A stretch of DNA of 64,000 nt from assembly GCF_021582875.1 (NCBI RefSeq), contig NZ_CP091138.1:2232001-2296000 (forward strand). The letters are read 5' to 3'. The notes below the pieces were generated by a model. That model searched no databases. It worked only from the letters and a program-made list of their open reading frames with translations, and had not been told where the DNA came from. Of this stretch, positions 53,457 through 61,241 are shown one piece after another. Source of the stretch: Microbacterium sp. KUDC0406 (GTDB lineage Bacteria > Actinomycetota > Actinomycetes > Actinomycetales > Microbacteriaceae). Position numbers and translations under genes: made by a program. Position 1 is the first letter of the stretch, and every line of letters begins with the position of its first letter.

Positions 53457-53613
53457 GTGTTGATCCTTGCGCACCGGCCTCTCCCTTCGCGAGCACCGCC
53501 CGCGTCGCGCTTCGGGACGCCTTCCGCAACGCACGCCCCGTTCAGGTCACCAGTCCGGTTGCGGGAGGAGAGGCGACCGGTGACATCGCATCGCCGCGGC
53601 GGTCGTGCCGCGC

Positions 53614-53652
53614 GCTCACGCATTGATGCTCTGGGGGCATCAATGCGTGAGC
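53614..53652. repeat. Perfect 16-bp hairpin in the 53457-53767 gap
   Basis: GCTCACGCATTGATGC (53614-53629) and its exact complement (53637-53652) with a 7-base loop TCTGGGG. Its arms are far less GC-rich than the surroundings. The rest of the 311-base gap between the response regulator and the ABC ATPase shows no convincing gene. The hairpin could be a small RNA, terminator or binding site. Confidence 0.65.
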
Positions 53653-53742
53653 ACGTGGGAACAGCCACTGGCGACTCAGAGCCCCGACGATGCCGCGTGC
53701 ATGCGACCATGCTCGACGGCCGGCCATCAGGGACCCTTTGCC

Positions 53743-53771
53743 GTAGCTGTGGCAGGGATAAATCCCGCTAC
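53743..53771 (-). terminator. Probable terminator at the 3' end of the six-gene operon
   Basis: GTAGC (53743-53747) and GCTAC (53767-53771) enclose GGGA/TCCC with loop TAAA. It straddles the stop codon of the ABC ATPase gene, the last of the operon. Confidence 0.4.
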
Positions 53772-54511
53772 AGGCCGCGCACCCGCGCGAGGAACTCCGC
53801 GGTCGCCGGATGCTGCGGAGCGTCGAAGATCTGCTCCGGCGGCCCCTGCTCGACCAGCACGCCCTCCCTGAGGAACACCACGCGGTCGGCGACCTCGCGG
53901 GCGAACGACATCTCGTGCGTGGCCATCACGATCGTCGTGCCGCGGCGCTTCAGCTCGCGCACGAGATCGAGCACCTCGCCGACCAGCTGCGGGTCGAGGG
54001 CACTGGTGATCTCGTCGAGCAGCAGCACCTCGGGCTCGGTGAGGATGGCGCGCACGATCGCGACCCGCTGCTGCTGGCCCCCGGAGAGCCGGTCGGGGTA
54101 CTCGTCGGCCTTCGCACCGAGGCCGAGCGAGTCCAGCAGCTCCCGGCCGCGTGCCCGCGCCTGGCCCTTCGGCATCCCGTGCACCTTGCGGGCGGCGAGG
54201 GTGACGTTGTCGAGCACGGTCATGTGCGGGAACAGGTTGAAGTGCTGGAACACCACGCCGATCCTCGCGCGCACGGAATCCGCGTCCACACGAGGGTCGG
54301 TGATGTCCTCGCCGCTCAGGAAGATCTGGCCGTCGTCGACCTGCTCGATGAGGTTCATCGTCTTCAGCAGCGTCGACTTGCCCGAGCCGGATGCCCCGAT
54401 CAGCACGACGACCTCGTGCGGAGACACGTCCAGGTCGAGCCCCTTCAGCACATCGTGATCGCCGAAGCGCTTGCGCACGCCCCTGGCCTCGATGACCGGC
54501 ACGGCACTCAT
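53768..54511 (-). CDS. Amino-acid-type ABC transporter ATP-binding protein
   Basis: A 247-aa GlnQ-type ATPase starting MSAVPVIEARGVRKRFG. Walker A GASGSGKSTLL, the family-specific QHFNLFPHMTVLDNVT, the signature RLSGGQQQRVAIVRA, Walker B VLLLDEITSALDP and H-loop MATHEM are all visible. The ATG overlaps the permease stop by 4 bases. It is the last gene of the operon that also encodes an adenosylhomocysteinase-like enzyme. Confidence 0.9.
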   Translation of the reverse strand: MSAVPVIEARGVRKRFGDHDVLKGLDLDVSPHEVVVLIGASGSGKSTLLKTMNLIEQVDDGQIFLSGEDITDPRVDADSVRARIGVVFQHFNLFPHMTVLDNVTLAARKVHGMPKGQARARGRELLDSLGLGAKADEYPDRLSGGQQQRVAIVRAILTEPEVLLLDEITSALDPQLVGEVLDLVRELKRRGTTIVMATHEMSFAREVADRVVFLREGVLVEQGPPEQIFDAPQHPATAEFLARVRGL

Positions 54512-55373
54512 ACGACTCCTCCGGCCTGCTCGCGCCTGTTCAGCCGGGCGGTGACGGCGTCGGTCATCCGGATCATCGGCCAGCTGAGGGCGATGAAGAA
54601 CAGCGCGGCGACGATGTACGGGGTGTAGTTGTAGGTGTCGGCGACCTGCAGCTGCGCGGCGCGCACGGCGTCGACGACGCCGAGGATCGAGATCAGGCCG
54701 ACGTCCTTCTGCATCGACACGAAGTCGTTCATCAGCGCGGGGATGACCTTGCGCACGCCCTGCGGGATCACGACCATCCGCAGGGTCTGCGCGTGGCTGA
54801 GGCCGAGCGACCGGGCGGCGACGCGCTGCGAGGGGTGCACCGCCTCCATGCCGGCGCGGAGCACTTCGGCGACATAGGCCGAGTAGCTGATGATGATCGC
54901 GATCGTTCCCCAGAACGCCGGAGGCATCCGCGGGAAGATCATCAGCGCCGGGATGCCGTAGCCGACCAGGTACAGCACGATCAGCACCGGAACGCCGCGG
55001 AAGAAGTCGGTGTACGCGGCGGCGAGCGCACGCAGCGGGAAGAACACCGGGCCGCGCAGGGTGCGCAGCACCGCGAGCAGCGTGCCGAGGATCGCGACGC
55101 CGACGGCGGCGATGAGCAGTACGACGATGTTCACGAGCAGACCCTGGAAGACGGGCCCGATGCTCTGCAGCGCGATCTCGGGATCGAAGAACGTCTCGCG
55201 CACCACCGTCCACCCGGGGTGTTCACGAGGATCGCGACGATGACGCCGATCAGGACGACGCTGCTGATAAGCGCGATCAGCACCGATCGCGTGGTGGCAC
55301 GACGCCGCAGAGCGCGACGCGACAGCTCGAGATCACTCGGCTGCCACGTCGCGTCGACGGTGGAGGCGCTCAC
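54508..55373 (-). pseudogene. Amino-acid-type ABC transporter permease, frameshifted
   Basis: Starts GTG 55373 (VSASTVDATWQPSDLELSRR). The frame breaks at about 55213-55216, after AILVNTPG, and one missing base restores TVVRETFFDPEIAL, giving 288 aa. The HisMQ-type permease has a DFFRGVPVLIVLYLVGYG start loop, then the EAA-like region with VHPSQRVAARSLGLSHAQTLRMVVIPQGVRK. The GTG overlaps the binding-protein stop by 4 bases. It belongs to the six-gene operon. Confidence 0.85.
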
Positions 55374-56224
55374 TTCAGGACGGGGACGTCGACCTCGTCG
55401 CTGAGCCACTTCTGCTGCAGCTCGTCGAGGGTGCCGTCCTCACGCAGCGCGTCGACGGCCTTCGAGACGTCAGCCGTCAGCTCGGACCCCTTGGGCAGCA
55501 CGAACGCGAAGTCGTCGCCGCCGTCGGCGCTGTCGAACTGGCCGGAGACGGTGGAGTTCTCGACGAGGGCGCCGGTGACGTAGAAGGCCCCGGGCAGGTC
55601 GGTGACCATGGCGTCGATCTGGCCGCTCTTCAGCGCCAGCACGACGTCGTCGACGGTGTTGAAGACGCCGAGGTTCTTCTCGCCGAGCTGCTTCTTGGCG
55701 ACGGTGTAGCTGGTCGTGCCGGCGGCGACGCCGACCTTGATCTTCTTCAGCTCGTCGATCGACGCCACGGATGCCGCGGGCGAGTCGTTCAGCACGACGA
55801 CCGCCTGGGTGGTGGTGTAGTACGGCGACGAGAAGTCGACGGCCTTCTTGCGCTGGTCGGTCACCGAGAACTGCTGGATGTTGACGTCCCAGTCCTTCGG
55901 GCCCGGCGCGATGGCGGCATCGAAGCCGGTGCGCGTCCAGACGATGTCCGTCGCGTCGAAGCCGAGCTCCTTCGCGACGGCGTTCGCGACCGCGCCCTCG
56001 AAGCCCTTGCCGTTGGCGGGGTCGTCATCGACGAACCACGGTTCGTAGTTCGGCTCGCCGGTGGCGATGGTGAGCTTGCCGGCGGTGACGGTCGGCAGCG
56101 CACCGTCGCCGGCGTCAGCGGACGGCGCGGCGGACGAGGTGCCGGAACAGGCGGCGAGGGACACGGCGGCCGCGACCGCGATGGCGGCGAGTGCGGTGCG
56201 ACGGAGAGTGCGGGAGACGGGCAC
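55370..56224 (-). CDS. Amino-acid-type ABC transporter substrate-binding lipoprotein
   Basis: A 284-aa SBP_bac_3 family protein starting with GTG. The signal peptide ends in a lipobox (SLAACS), then the mature domain with TVTAGKLTIATGEPNYEPWFVD, EGAVANAVAKELGF, VDFSSPYYTTTQAVVV and AAGTTSYTVAKKQL. It is anchored outside the membrane and delivers polar amino acids or similar ligands. Its operon partners include an adenosylhomocysteinase-like enzyme and a deaminase, so the ligand may be a sulfur or nucleoside-linked amino acid (inference). Confidence 0.9.
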   Translation of the reverse strand: MPVSRTLRRTALAAIAVAAAVSLAACSGTSSAAPSADAGDGALPTVTAGKLTIATGEPNYEPWFVDDDPANGKGFEGAVANAVAKELGFDATDIVWTRTGFDAAIAPGPKDWDVNIQQFSVTDQRKKAVDFSSPYYTTTQAVVVLNDSPAASVASIDELKKIKVGVAAGTTSYTVAKKQLGEKNLGVFNTVDDVVLALKSGQIDAMVTDLPGAFYVTGALVENSTVSGQFDSADGGDDFAFVLPKGSELTADVSKAVDALREDGTLDELQQKWLSDEVDVPVLK

Positions 56225-56227
56225 GGT

Positions 56228-56683
56228 TCACTCCTGAAGAGAGGTCGGGTTCGGGTTCAAGGGTACGTCGGGAGCGAGCCGCCAGTCGGCGAAGTCGAAA
56301 CCTGGCGACACGAAGCACGAGACGAGCACCTCGGCGTCGTCCAGGGGGCGGGCCGCCTGCCAGACGCCGGCGGGCACGAGCACCTGCGCGGCCTCACCGG
56401 GTCCGAGCACGGTCGGGGTCGCCTCCTCGGGTTCCCCGCCATCGCCGCCGAGGGTCAGCTCGAGTCGGCCGGGTCCGTGCCAGAGCCACAGTTCGTCGCT
56501 GGTGACGACGTGCCAGGCGCTGCGCTCGTCGGGCTGCAACAGGTAGTGGATGCAGGTGCCGGCGGGCCTGGCTCCGTTCGGCGTCTCGACGACGAGCGGG
56601 CTGGTCCAGGTGCGCCGGAACCAGCCGCCCTCGGGGTGCGGGGCGAGGTCGAGTCGCTCGGCGGTCGCCGGTCGTGCGGTCAT
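56228..56683 (-). CDS. DUF985 cupin-family protein
   Basis: A 151-aa cupin starting MTARPATAERLDLAPHPEGGWF. The DUF985 features are LAPHPEGGWFRRTW, CIHYLLQPDERSAWHVVTSDELWLWHGPG and CFVSPGFDFADWRL. Metal-site His residues are present in the WHVV and WHGPG regions. Biochemical function is unknown. It ends 3 bases before the binding-protein start and begins with a 4-base overlap on the deaminase gene. Confidence 0.85.
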   Translation of the reverse strand: MTARPATAERLDLAPHPEGGWFRRTWTSPLVVETPNGARPAGTCIHYLLQPDERSAWHVVTSDELWLWHGPGRLELTLGGDGGEPEEATPTVLGPGEAAQVLVPAGVWQAARPLDDAEVLVSCFVSPGFDFADWRLAPDVPLNPNPTSLQE

Positions 56684-58035
56684 GTGATGGCTCCCTGCGT
56701 CTCGTCCCTGCGTGTCGACTCGCCTGCGGCTCTCCCGGCGGCCGTCGCTCGCCCGGCGGCCGGGGCCGGGAAGCCGGATGCCGCCCACCGCACCTCTCCG
56801 GACACGATTGTGGCCGCGGCGCGGCCGGCGCCGGCCTCGATGAGTTCGACGACCGCATCGGCGCCCGCCGGCACGTCGAAGAACGTCAGGTCGGCGAGCG
56901 CGCCGACCGCGAGGTAGCCGGTGCGCTCCGGACCGACGTCGATGCCCATCGCGTGCGCGCCGCCGATCGTCGCCGCGCCCAGCAGCCGCGCGTGCAGGTC
57001 GCGATCGGTGTAGCCCTGCGAGCGCGCGATGCGCGCCAGCTCTGCGACATCCGCCATCAGATCGAGCGACGGACTGGACGAGAGCGAGTCGGTGCCGACC
57101 GCGATCGGGCTGCCCTCGCGCAGGTAGGCGGCGATCGGCGGCTCCTCCAGGCCGATCACGGCGTTCGAGCGCGGACACAGCGCCACCGTGGTGCGCCGCT
57201 CGCGCAGGATGGCGCGGTCGCGGGCGCTCATGTACACGCCGTGCGCGATGTGGCAGTCCGGACCGAGCACGCCGAGCTGGTCGACGAACTCGGTGGCGCT
57301 GGTGCCGAAGCCGGCCTGGCGCAGCTCCTGGAAGCTGGCCAGGCCCGCCGTGTGCCAGGCCTGCGGGTGCTCGTGCGCGAACTCGTTCTCGAAGGCCGCC
57401 TCACCGAGGTGGATGTGAATGCGCCCGCCGCGCTCGCGCACGATGTCGGGGATCTCCAGCAGCGGCTCGATGTCGAGGGAGTACGGGGCGTGCGGCGACA
57501 GGCCGGTGCCGGGCGGTGTGGGCAGCGCGTCCAGCGCCTGCTCGACCTGCGCGCGCCCGGTGCGCGCCCAGTCGGCGTTGGTCCAGCTCATCACCTCCCA
57601 GTAGGTGATGCCGTGCAGTCGCGCGTCGTGCAGTGCGGATGCCGCGGACGGATCGGTGACGACGTCGGCGACCGCGGTGGTGCCGCTCCGCAGCGCCAGC
57701 TCGGCACCGTCCGCAGCATCCGAGGCCCAGTCCCTGCCGCCCTCGTAGACCGGGTCGAACGCGGCGACCCAGTCGTCGAAGCCGGTGTACCGGCCCTGAC
57801 CGACCACGGCCATGCCGGTGTACTGCAGGTGCGTGTGCGCGTTCACCAGCCCCGGAGTCAGGATGCCGGGCCAGTGCACCTCTTCGTGGGCGACGCCGCG
57901 CTCGGCGAGCGAGCGCAGCACCCAGGCGCGCTCGCCGACGTGCACGATGCGGCCGTCGCGCACGGCGACGGCGCCGTCCGGGATCGGCGGCGCCGTGACG
58001 GGGACGACGAGTCCTGCGGAGTAGACGGTGATCAC
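56680..58035 (-). CDS. Amidohydrolase, adenosine-type deaminase (SAH/aminofutalosine deaminase-like)
   Basis: A 451-aa metal-dependent TIM-barrel hydrolase. NAHTHLQYTGM carries the HxH metal pair, IHIHLGEAAFE the third His and HIAHGVY the fourth; VGTDSLSSSPSLD carries the catalytic Asp. It resembles deaminases of adenosyl compounds (SAH/MTA or aminofutalosine types). It is coupled by a 4-base overlap to an adenosylhomocysteinase-like gene. SAH deamination followed by hydrolysis of S-inosylhomocysteine is known in methanogens, so the pair could work that way (inference). Confidence 0.75.
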   Translation of the reverse strand: MITVYSAGLVVPVTAPPIPDGAVAVRDGRIVHVGERAWVLRSLAERGVAHEEVHWPGILTPGLVNAHTHLQYTGMAVVGQGRYTGFDDWVAAFDPVYEGGRDWASDAADGAELALRSGTTAVADVVTDPSAASALHDARLHGITYWEVMSWTNADWARTGRAQVEQALDALPTPPGTGLSPHAPYSLDIEPLLEIPDIVRERGGRIHIHLGEAAFENEFAHEHPQAWHTAGLASFQELRQAGFGTSATEFVDQLGVLGPDCHIAHGVYMSARDRAILRERRTTVALCPRSNAVIGLEEPPIAAYLREGSPIAVGTDSLSSSPSLDLMADVAELARIARSQGYTDRDLHARLLGAATIGGAHAMGIDVGPERTGYLAVGALADLTFFDVPAGADAVVELIEAGAGRAAATIVSGEVRWAASGFPAPAAGRATAAGRAAGESTRRDETQGAIT

Positions 58036-59573
58036 GAGCGCGCACCCCCGTCGACTGGGCGCTCCGAGGTGCCGTCCACCGGTTCAGGTCGCAGTCCGCC
58101 CCGGTATGGCGGCCGGAGAGCGTGACGAAGTGCGACCTGAGCGGGGATCTCGTCGCCACGAGGCGACGTGTAGCGCGGCGAGCGCCAGTCGGCCTGCGCC
58201 TCGACCTGCGCTGTACTGCGCTCGTCGATGCGGGCGCCGCGGGCGGCGAGGGCAGCGCGGGCGATCGCGGCATCCGCCTCGACGGGGAACGGATGCAGGC
58301 CGGGGGCGAGATCGGCGGTGAGCAGCTGCTCGACGGCGCCCAGCTGCACGGCGAAGGAGAGATCCATGATCTCGATCGGATTGCCCTCGGCGGCGGCCAG
58401 GTTCACGCAGCCGCCGCGGGCGATCAGCAGGGCGCCGTCGCCGACGCGATCGAAGTGCTCCGCGACCGGGGTCAGCGCGGCCGCGTCGACGTCCACCTCG
58501 CCCGGGACCCCGCCGGCGACCGTCACGATCGCCGCTGCGCGCAGCGTCGCGGCATCCACCGTGTGCGGAGCACCCGTCGCGGAGATCACCAGAGCGCCGG
58601 ACGCGAGCTCGCGCAGCGGGCCGATGCGGAAGCCGTCGTGTGCGGCCTTCAGCGCACGCACCGGATCGGTCTCGGCGACGGCGATCTCGGCTCCGAGTGC
58701 GCGCAGATGCGCGGCGACGCCTTCGCCGACCGGTCCGTAGCCGATCACGACGGCGGGCTGGTCGCGCAGGCCGATGCCGGCGGCGTCGAGCACGTCGGCG
58801 ATCGCGAACACGCAGGACTGCCCGGTGCCGTAGCGGTTGTCGAAGGAGGTCTTCATGGCGGCGTCGTTCACGGCGATCACCGGAATGCGCAGCAGGCCGT
58901 CACGCTGCATGAGGCGCAGAGGGGTGAGCCCGCTGGTGGTCTCCTCGGCGGCCCCGCGCAGGCCGTCCGCGAGGCCCTCCTCGTGCGCGAGGCGGATCAG
59001 ATGCGACCCGTCGTCGAGCAGCAGGTCGAAGCCGCGGCGCAGGAACGCGATGGCCGCGTCGCGCTCGGCGGCTCCGTCGAGCGCCGGATCGCCGTCCACC
59101 GGAATGCTGCGATCGCGCAGCACCCGGGCGACTTCGACGTCGATCTCGTCGGGGTGCGCGTACACGGCGACCTCGGCGCCGGCATCCCGCAGCAGCAGGG
59201 CGAGCTGGGCGGTCTTGGGCTCCAGCACCATGGCGATGCCGATGCGGATGCCGCGCACCAGACCTGCGTCGCGCAGGCGCTCGGCGACCAGGGCCGAGAC
59301 CGGCATGTGCGCGCCGGCGATGTCGACCCGGTCGTCCGCGGTCGCGCGGGCGGGCAGCGGGCCGCCGTCCATCAGGATGTCGGGTGCCTCCCCCGGCGCG
59401 AACGTCACGCCCCCGTCGGTGAGGTGCCCGCCGAGAGCGGGGATCAGGCGACGCAGTTCCGCGGCGACCGCATCCTCACCGCGCACCGAGAACGCGCGAC
59501 CGGCGACCAGCAGATTGGTCTCGCGGGCGAACCTGCGCACGAGACGCTCGGCGGCGGTACGCTCTTCGGTCAT
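58032..59573 (-). CDS. Adenosylhomocysteinase-like protein (SAH or S-inosylhomocysteine hydrolase)
   Basis: A 513-aa protein. The SAHH catalytic residues are present: His in DIAGAHMPVSALVAERL, Glu in EETTSGLTPL, and Lys and Asp in NDAAMKTSFDNRYGTGQS. The NAD fold is VVIGYGPVGEG, with FARV-type region RVGDGALL absent its usual KRY tail. The C-terminus of ~60 residues is novel, without the KxxxYRY tail of true SAHH that closes the partner's NAD site. This, together with the adjacent deaminase, points to a specialised substrate. It heads a six-gene coupled operon. Confidence 0.75.
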   Translation of the reverse strand: MTEERTAAERLVRRFARETNLLVAGRAFSVRGEDAVAAELRRLIPALGGHLTDGGVTFAPGEAPDILMDGGPLPARATADDRVDIAGAHMPVSALVAERLRDAGLVRGIRIGIAMVLEPKTAQLALLLRDAGAEVAVYAHPDEIDVEVARVLRDRSIPVDGDPALDGAAERDAAIAFLRRGFDLLLDDGSHLIRLAHEEGLADGLRGAAEETTSGLTPLRLMQRDGLLRIPVIAVNDAAMKTSFDNRYGTGQSCVFAIADVLDAAGIGLRDQPAVVIGYGPVGEGVAAHLRALGAEIAVAETDPVRALKAAHDGFRIGPLRELASGALVISATGAPHTVDAATLRAAAIVTVAGGVPGEVDVDAAALTPVAEHFDRVGDGALLIARGGCVNLAAAEGNPIEIMDLSFAVQLGAVEQLLTADLAPGLHPFPVEADAAIARAALAARGARIDERSTAQVEAQADWRSPRYTSPRGDEIPAQVALRHALRPPYRGGLRPEPVDGTSERPVDGGARS

Positions 59574-59594
59574 GAGGCTCTCCAGGAAAGACGA

Positions 59595-59619
59595 AAGCCC
59601 CGGACACCGTCCGGGGCTT
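59595..59619 (-). terminator. Intrinsic terminator behind tRNA-Arg
   Basis: AAGCCCCGGAC / GTCCGGGGCTT with a 3-base loop (11-bp stem). On the minus strand it is followed by a T-rich run, and lies 23 bases downstream of the tRNA 3' end. Confidence 0.9.
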
Positions 59620-59641
59620 CCTATACTGTCTCAACACAGTG

Positions 59642-59714
59642 CGCGCCTGGAGGGACTCGAACCCCCAACCTTCTGATCCGTAGTCAGATGCTCTATCCAT
59701 TGAGCTACAGGCGC
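59642..59714 (-). tRNA. tRNA-Arg (anticodon ACG)
   Basis: 73 bases on the minus strand. Acceptor stem GCGCCTG/CAGGCGC (7 bp), T-loop GTTCGAGTC region, and the anticodon loop CTACGGA in stem CTGA/TCAG give anticodon ACG. The 3' CCA is not encoded. ACG is normally converted to ICG and reads CGU, CGC and CGA. Confidence 0.95.
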
Positions 59715-59779
59715 ACGGCCCTCAGCGGGCCGAGGAAAAGCCTACAGCAGGTTAGCGGGGAACACGAATCGGCGCCGTT

Positions 59780-60430
59780 TCAGCTCTTCGCCGAGGCCTT
59801 CCGGCTCCAGCGCGAGGTGCGCTCCTCCTTGGCCCCTGCCTTCGCCGCCTCCTTCGCGAGCTTCTCGGCGTGCTTGCGCCTGCTGCGCTGCTGCGACGAG
59901 AGAGCCTGCAGATCGACGAGCTTCAGCGCCTGCATCCGCGCCTCGCGCATCGTGGCGTACTCCGGGTCCTGGTCGGGTCGCATGCCCTCGACGAGCAGAC
60001 GGCGGTCGAGGTTGCCGCGCACGTCGGCCCAAGCGGCCGCCCGAGCCGATTCGACCAGCTCGTTCACCTCGTCGCGATCGTCGGCCATCTCGCGCAGGCG
60101 CTGTGCGACGCCGGTGGACTGCCGCGCCCGCCGTTTGAGGTTGCGCACGTCGCGATCACGATAGTCGTGCGTGCCGGACGGATCGGAATGACGGCCCTTA
60201 GCGCGCTTGCGCAGCGCATTCAGATGCTCGGCGGCCTGATCGGACTCGGCGGCCATCGCCCGCAGAACGTCGCGCGCGTCACCGGCGTAGCGGTCGAGGT
60301 CGAAAGTGCCGCCCTGGGCGATCGTTCCGACGAGGATGTGGTTCTTCACGGCGAGGCGCGCCGCCGCTGTGGCGATCGCGACGCCCTCCGCGATGGCATC
60401 CGCTGTCCGTCCCACGACACCTCCTGCCAT
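59780..60430 (-). CDS. Conserved hypothetical helical protein
   Basis: A 216-aa protein starting MAGGVVGRTADAIAEGVAI. The first 60 residues are hydrophobic/alanine-rich (AIATAAARLAVKNHILVGT), followed by long charged helices (ARDVLRAMAAESDQAAEHLNAL, RQSTGVAQRLREMADDRDEV) and a Lys/Arg-rich end (HAEKLAKEAAKAGAKEERTSR). Similar proteins seem common in Microbacteriaceae, sometimes misnamed asparagine synthase; no such catalytic motif is present. The function is unknown. The basic tail suggests nucleic-acid or ribosome contact (inference). Confidence 0.7.
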   Translation of the reverse strand: MAGGVVGRTADAIAEGVAIATAAARLAVKNHILVGTIAQGGTFDLDRYAGDARDVLRAMAAESDQAAEHLNALRKRAKGRHSDPSGTHDYRDRDVRNLKRRARQSTGVAQRLREMADDRDEVNELVESARAAAWADVRGNLDRRLLVEGMRPDQDPEYATMREARMQALKLVDLQALSSQQRSRRKHAEKLAKEAAKAGAKEERTSRWSRKASAKS

Positions 60431-60491
60431 GAGCGTACCTGCCGGGTCCGACGTCGGGACAGCCCCGGCCGCCGTGGGTCCGGGACCGGCG

Positions 60492-61148
60492 TCAGGAGGC
60501 GGACGCCACAGGCGCGCCCCAGAGCGCGACGGCCTCATCGCAGGCGGTCTGCAGATGCGCACGATTCAGCTCGCAGACGAGTTCGGCGTCCCGGTCGATG
60601 AGCGCCTCGACGATCGCGCGATGGGCGGCCAGATGGGAGTGCAGATCGGCGTTGCGGCCGAAAGCGCGACGGAACCGCGTCTCGAACACGCCCATGGTCT
60701 CGTCGAAGGTCTCGTTGCCCGCCAGCTGGATGACAGTCCGGTGGAACCTGCCGGCTGCGAGGTTCGTCTGCACCACGTCGTGCGACGCGGCGGCGTCCTC
60801 CTCCTGAGCGAGCGCGGCCTTCACTCGCGCCAGCCCCTCCTCGTCGTGCCGCACGGCGGCGAGGCTGAACGCCGCGTTCTCGATGGCGATGCGCAGCACG
60901 GTCAGGTCGAGCACGTCCTGCGCGGTGAAATCGCGCACGATCGCCCAGGTTCGCGGGCGCGAGACGACGATCCCCTCGACGACCAGCCGCCGGATCGCCT
61001 CACGCACCGGCAGCCTCGACACGTTCAGCTCCGCCGCGAGGTCCCGCTCAACCAGTCGCGAACCTGGTAAGCGCCTTCCCAGGACGATGTCGTCCCTCAG
61101 CACGCGCGACACGCGCACTGATTCCAGTTCTACAGGCCCCAGCCCCAT
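60492..61148 (-). CDS. GntR/FadR-family regulator
   Basis: A 218-aa protein with an N-terminal winged helix (RLVERDLAAELNVSRLPVREAIRRLVVEGIV) and a FadR-type C-terminal all-helical FCD domain (DLTVLRIAIENAAFSLAAVRHDEEGLARV..., H-containing FHRTVIQLAGN and AHRAIVEALIDRD). FCD domains bind metals with organic acids. The start at ATG 61148 is chosen; TTG 61160 is also possible. It precedes the desaturase on the same strand but with its own promoter presumably. Confidence 0.85.
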   Translation of the reverse strand: MGLGPVELESVRVSRVLRDDIVLGRRLPGSRLVERDLAAELNVSRLPVREAIRRLVVEGIVVSRPRTWAIVRDFTAQDVLDLTVLRIAIENAAFSLAAVRHDEEGLARVKAALAQEEDAAASHDVVQTNLAAGRFHRTVIQLAGNETFDETMGVFETRFRRAFGRNADLHSHLAAHRAIVEALIDRDAELVCELNRAHLQTACDEAVALWGAPVASAS

Positions 61149-61241
61149 GGATGGATTCAAGCACGGGCAGGCCCGAACGCCAAGGTCATGTCCGCCGCCG
61201 CGGAGATGCGAGTCGTCGGCTGCGGCCGTGCGGCGCCCTGC

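Noticed and set aside
53768..55213. 481-codon frame that would fuse a permease-like segment to the ABC ATPase
   Set aside because: The upstream part is an out-of-frame shadow of the permease gene; the ATPase has its own coupled start at 54511.
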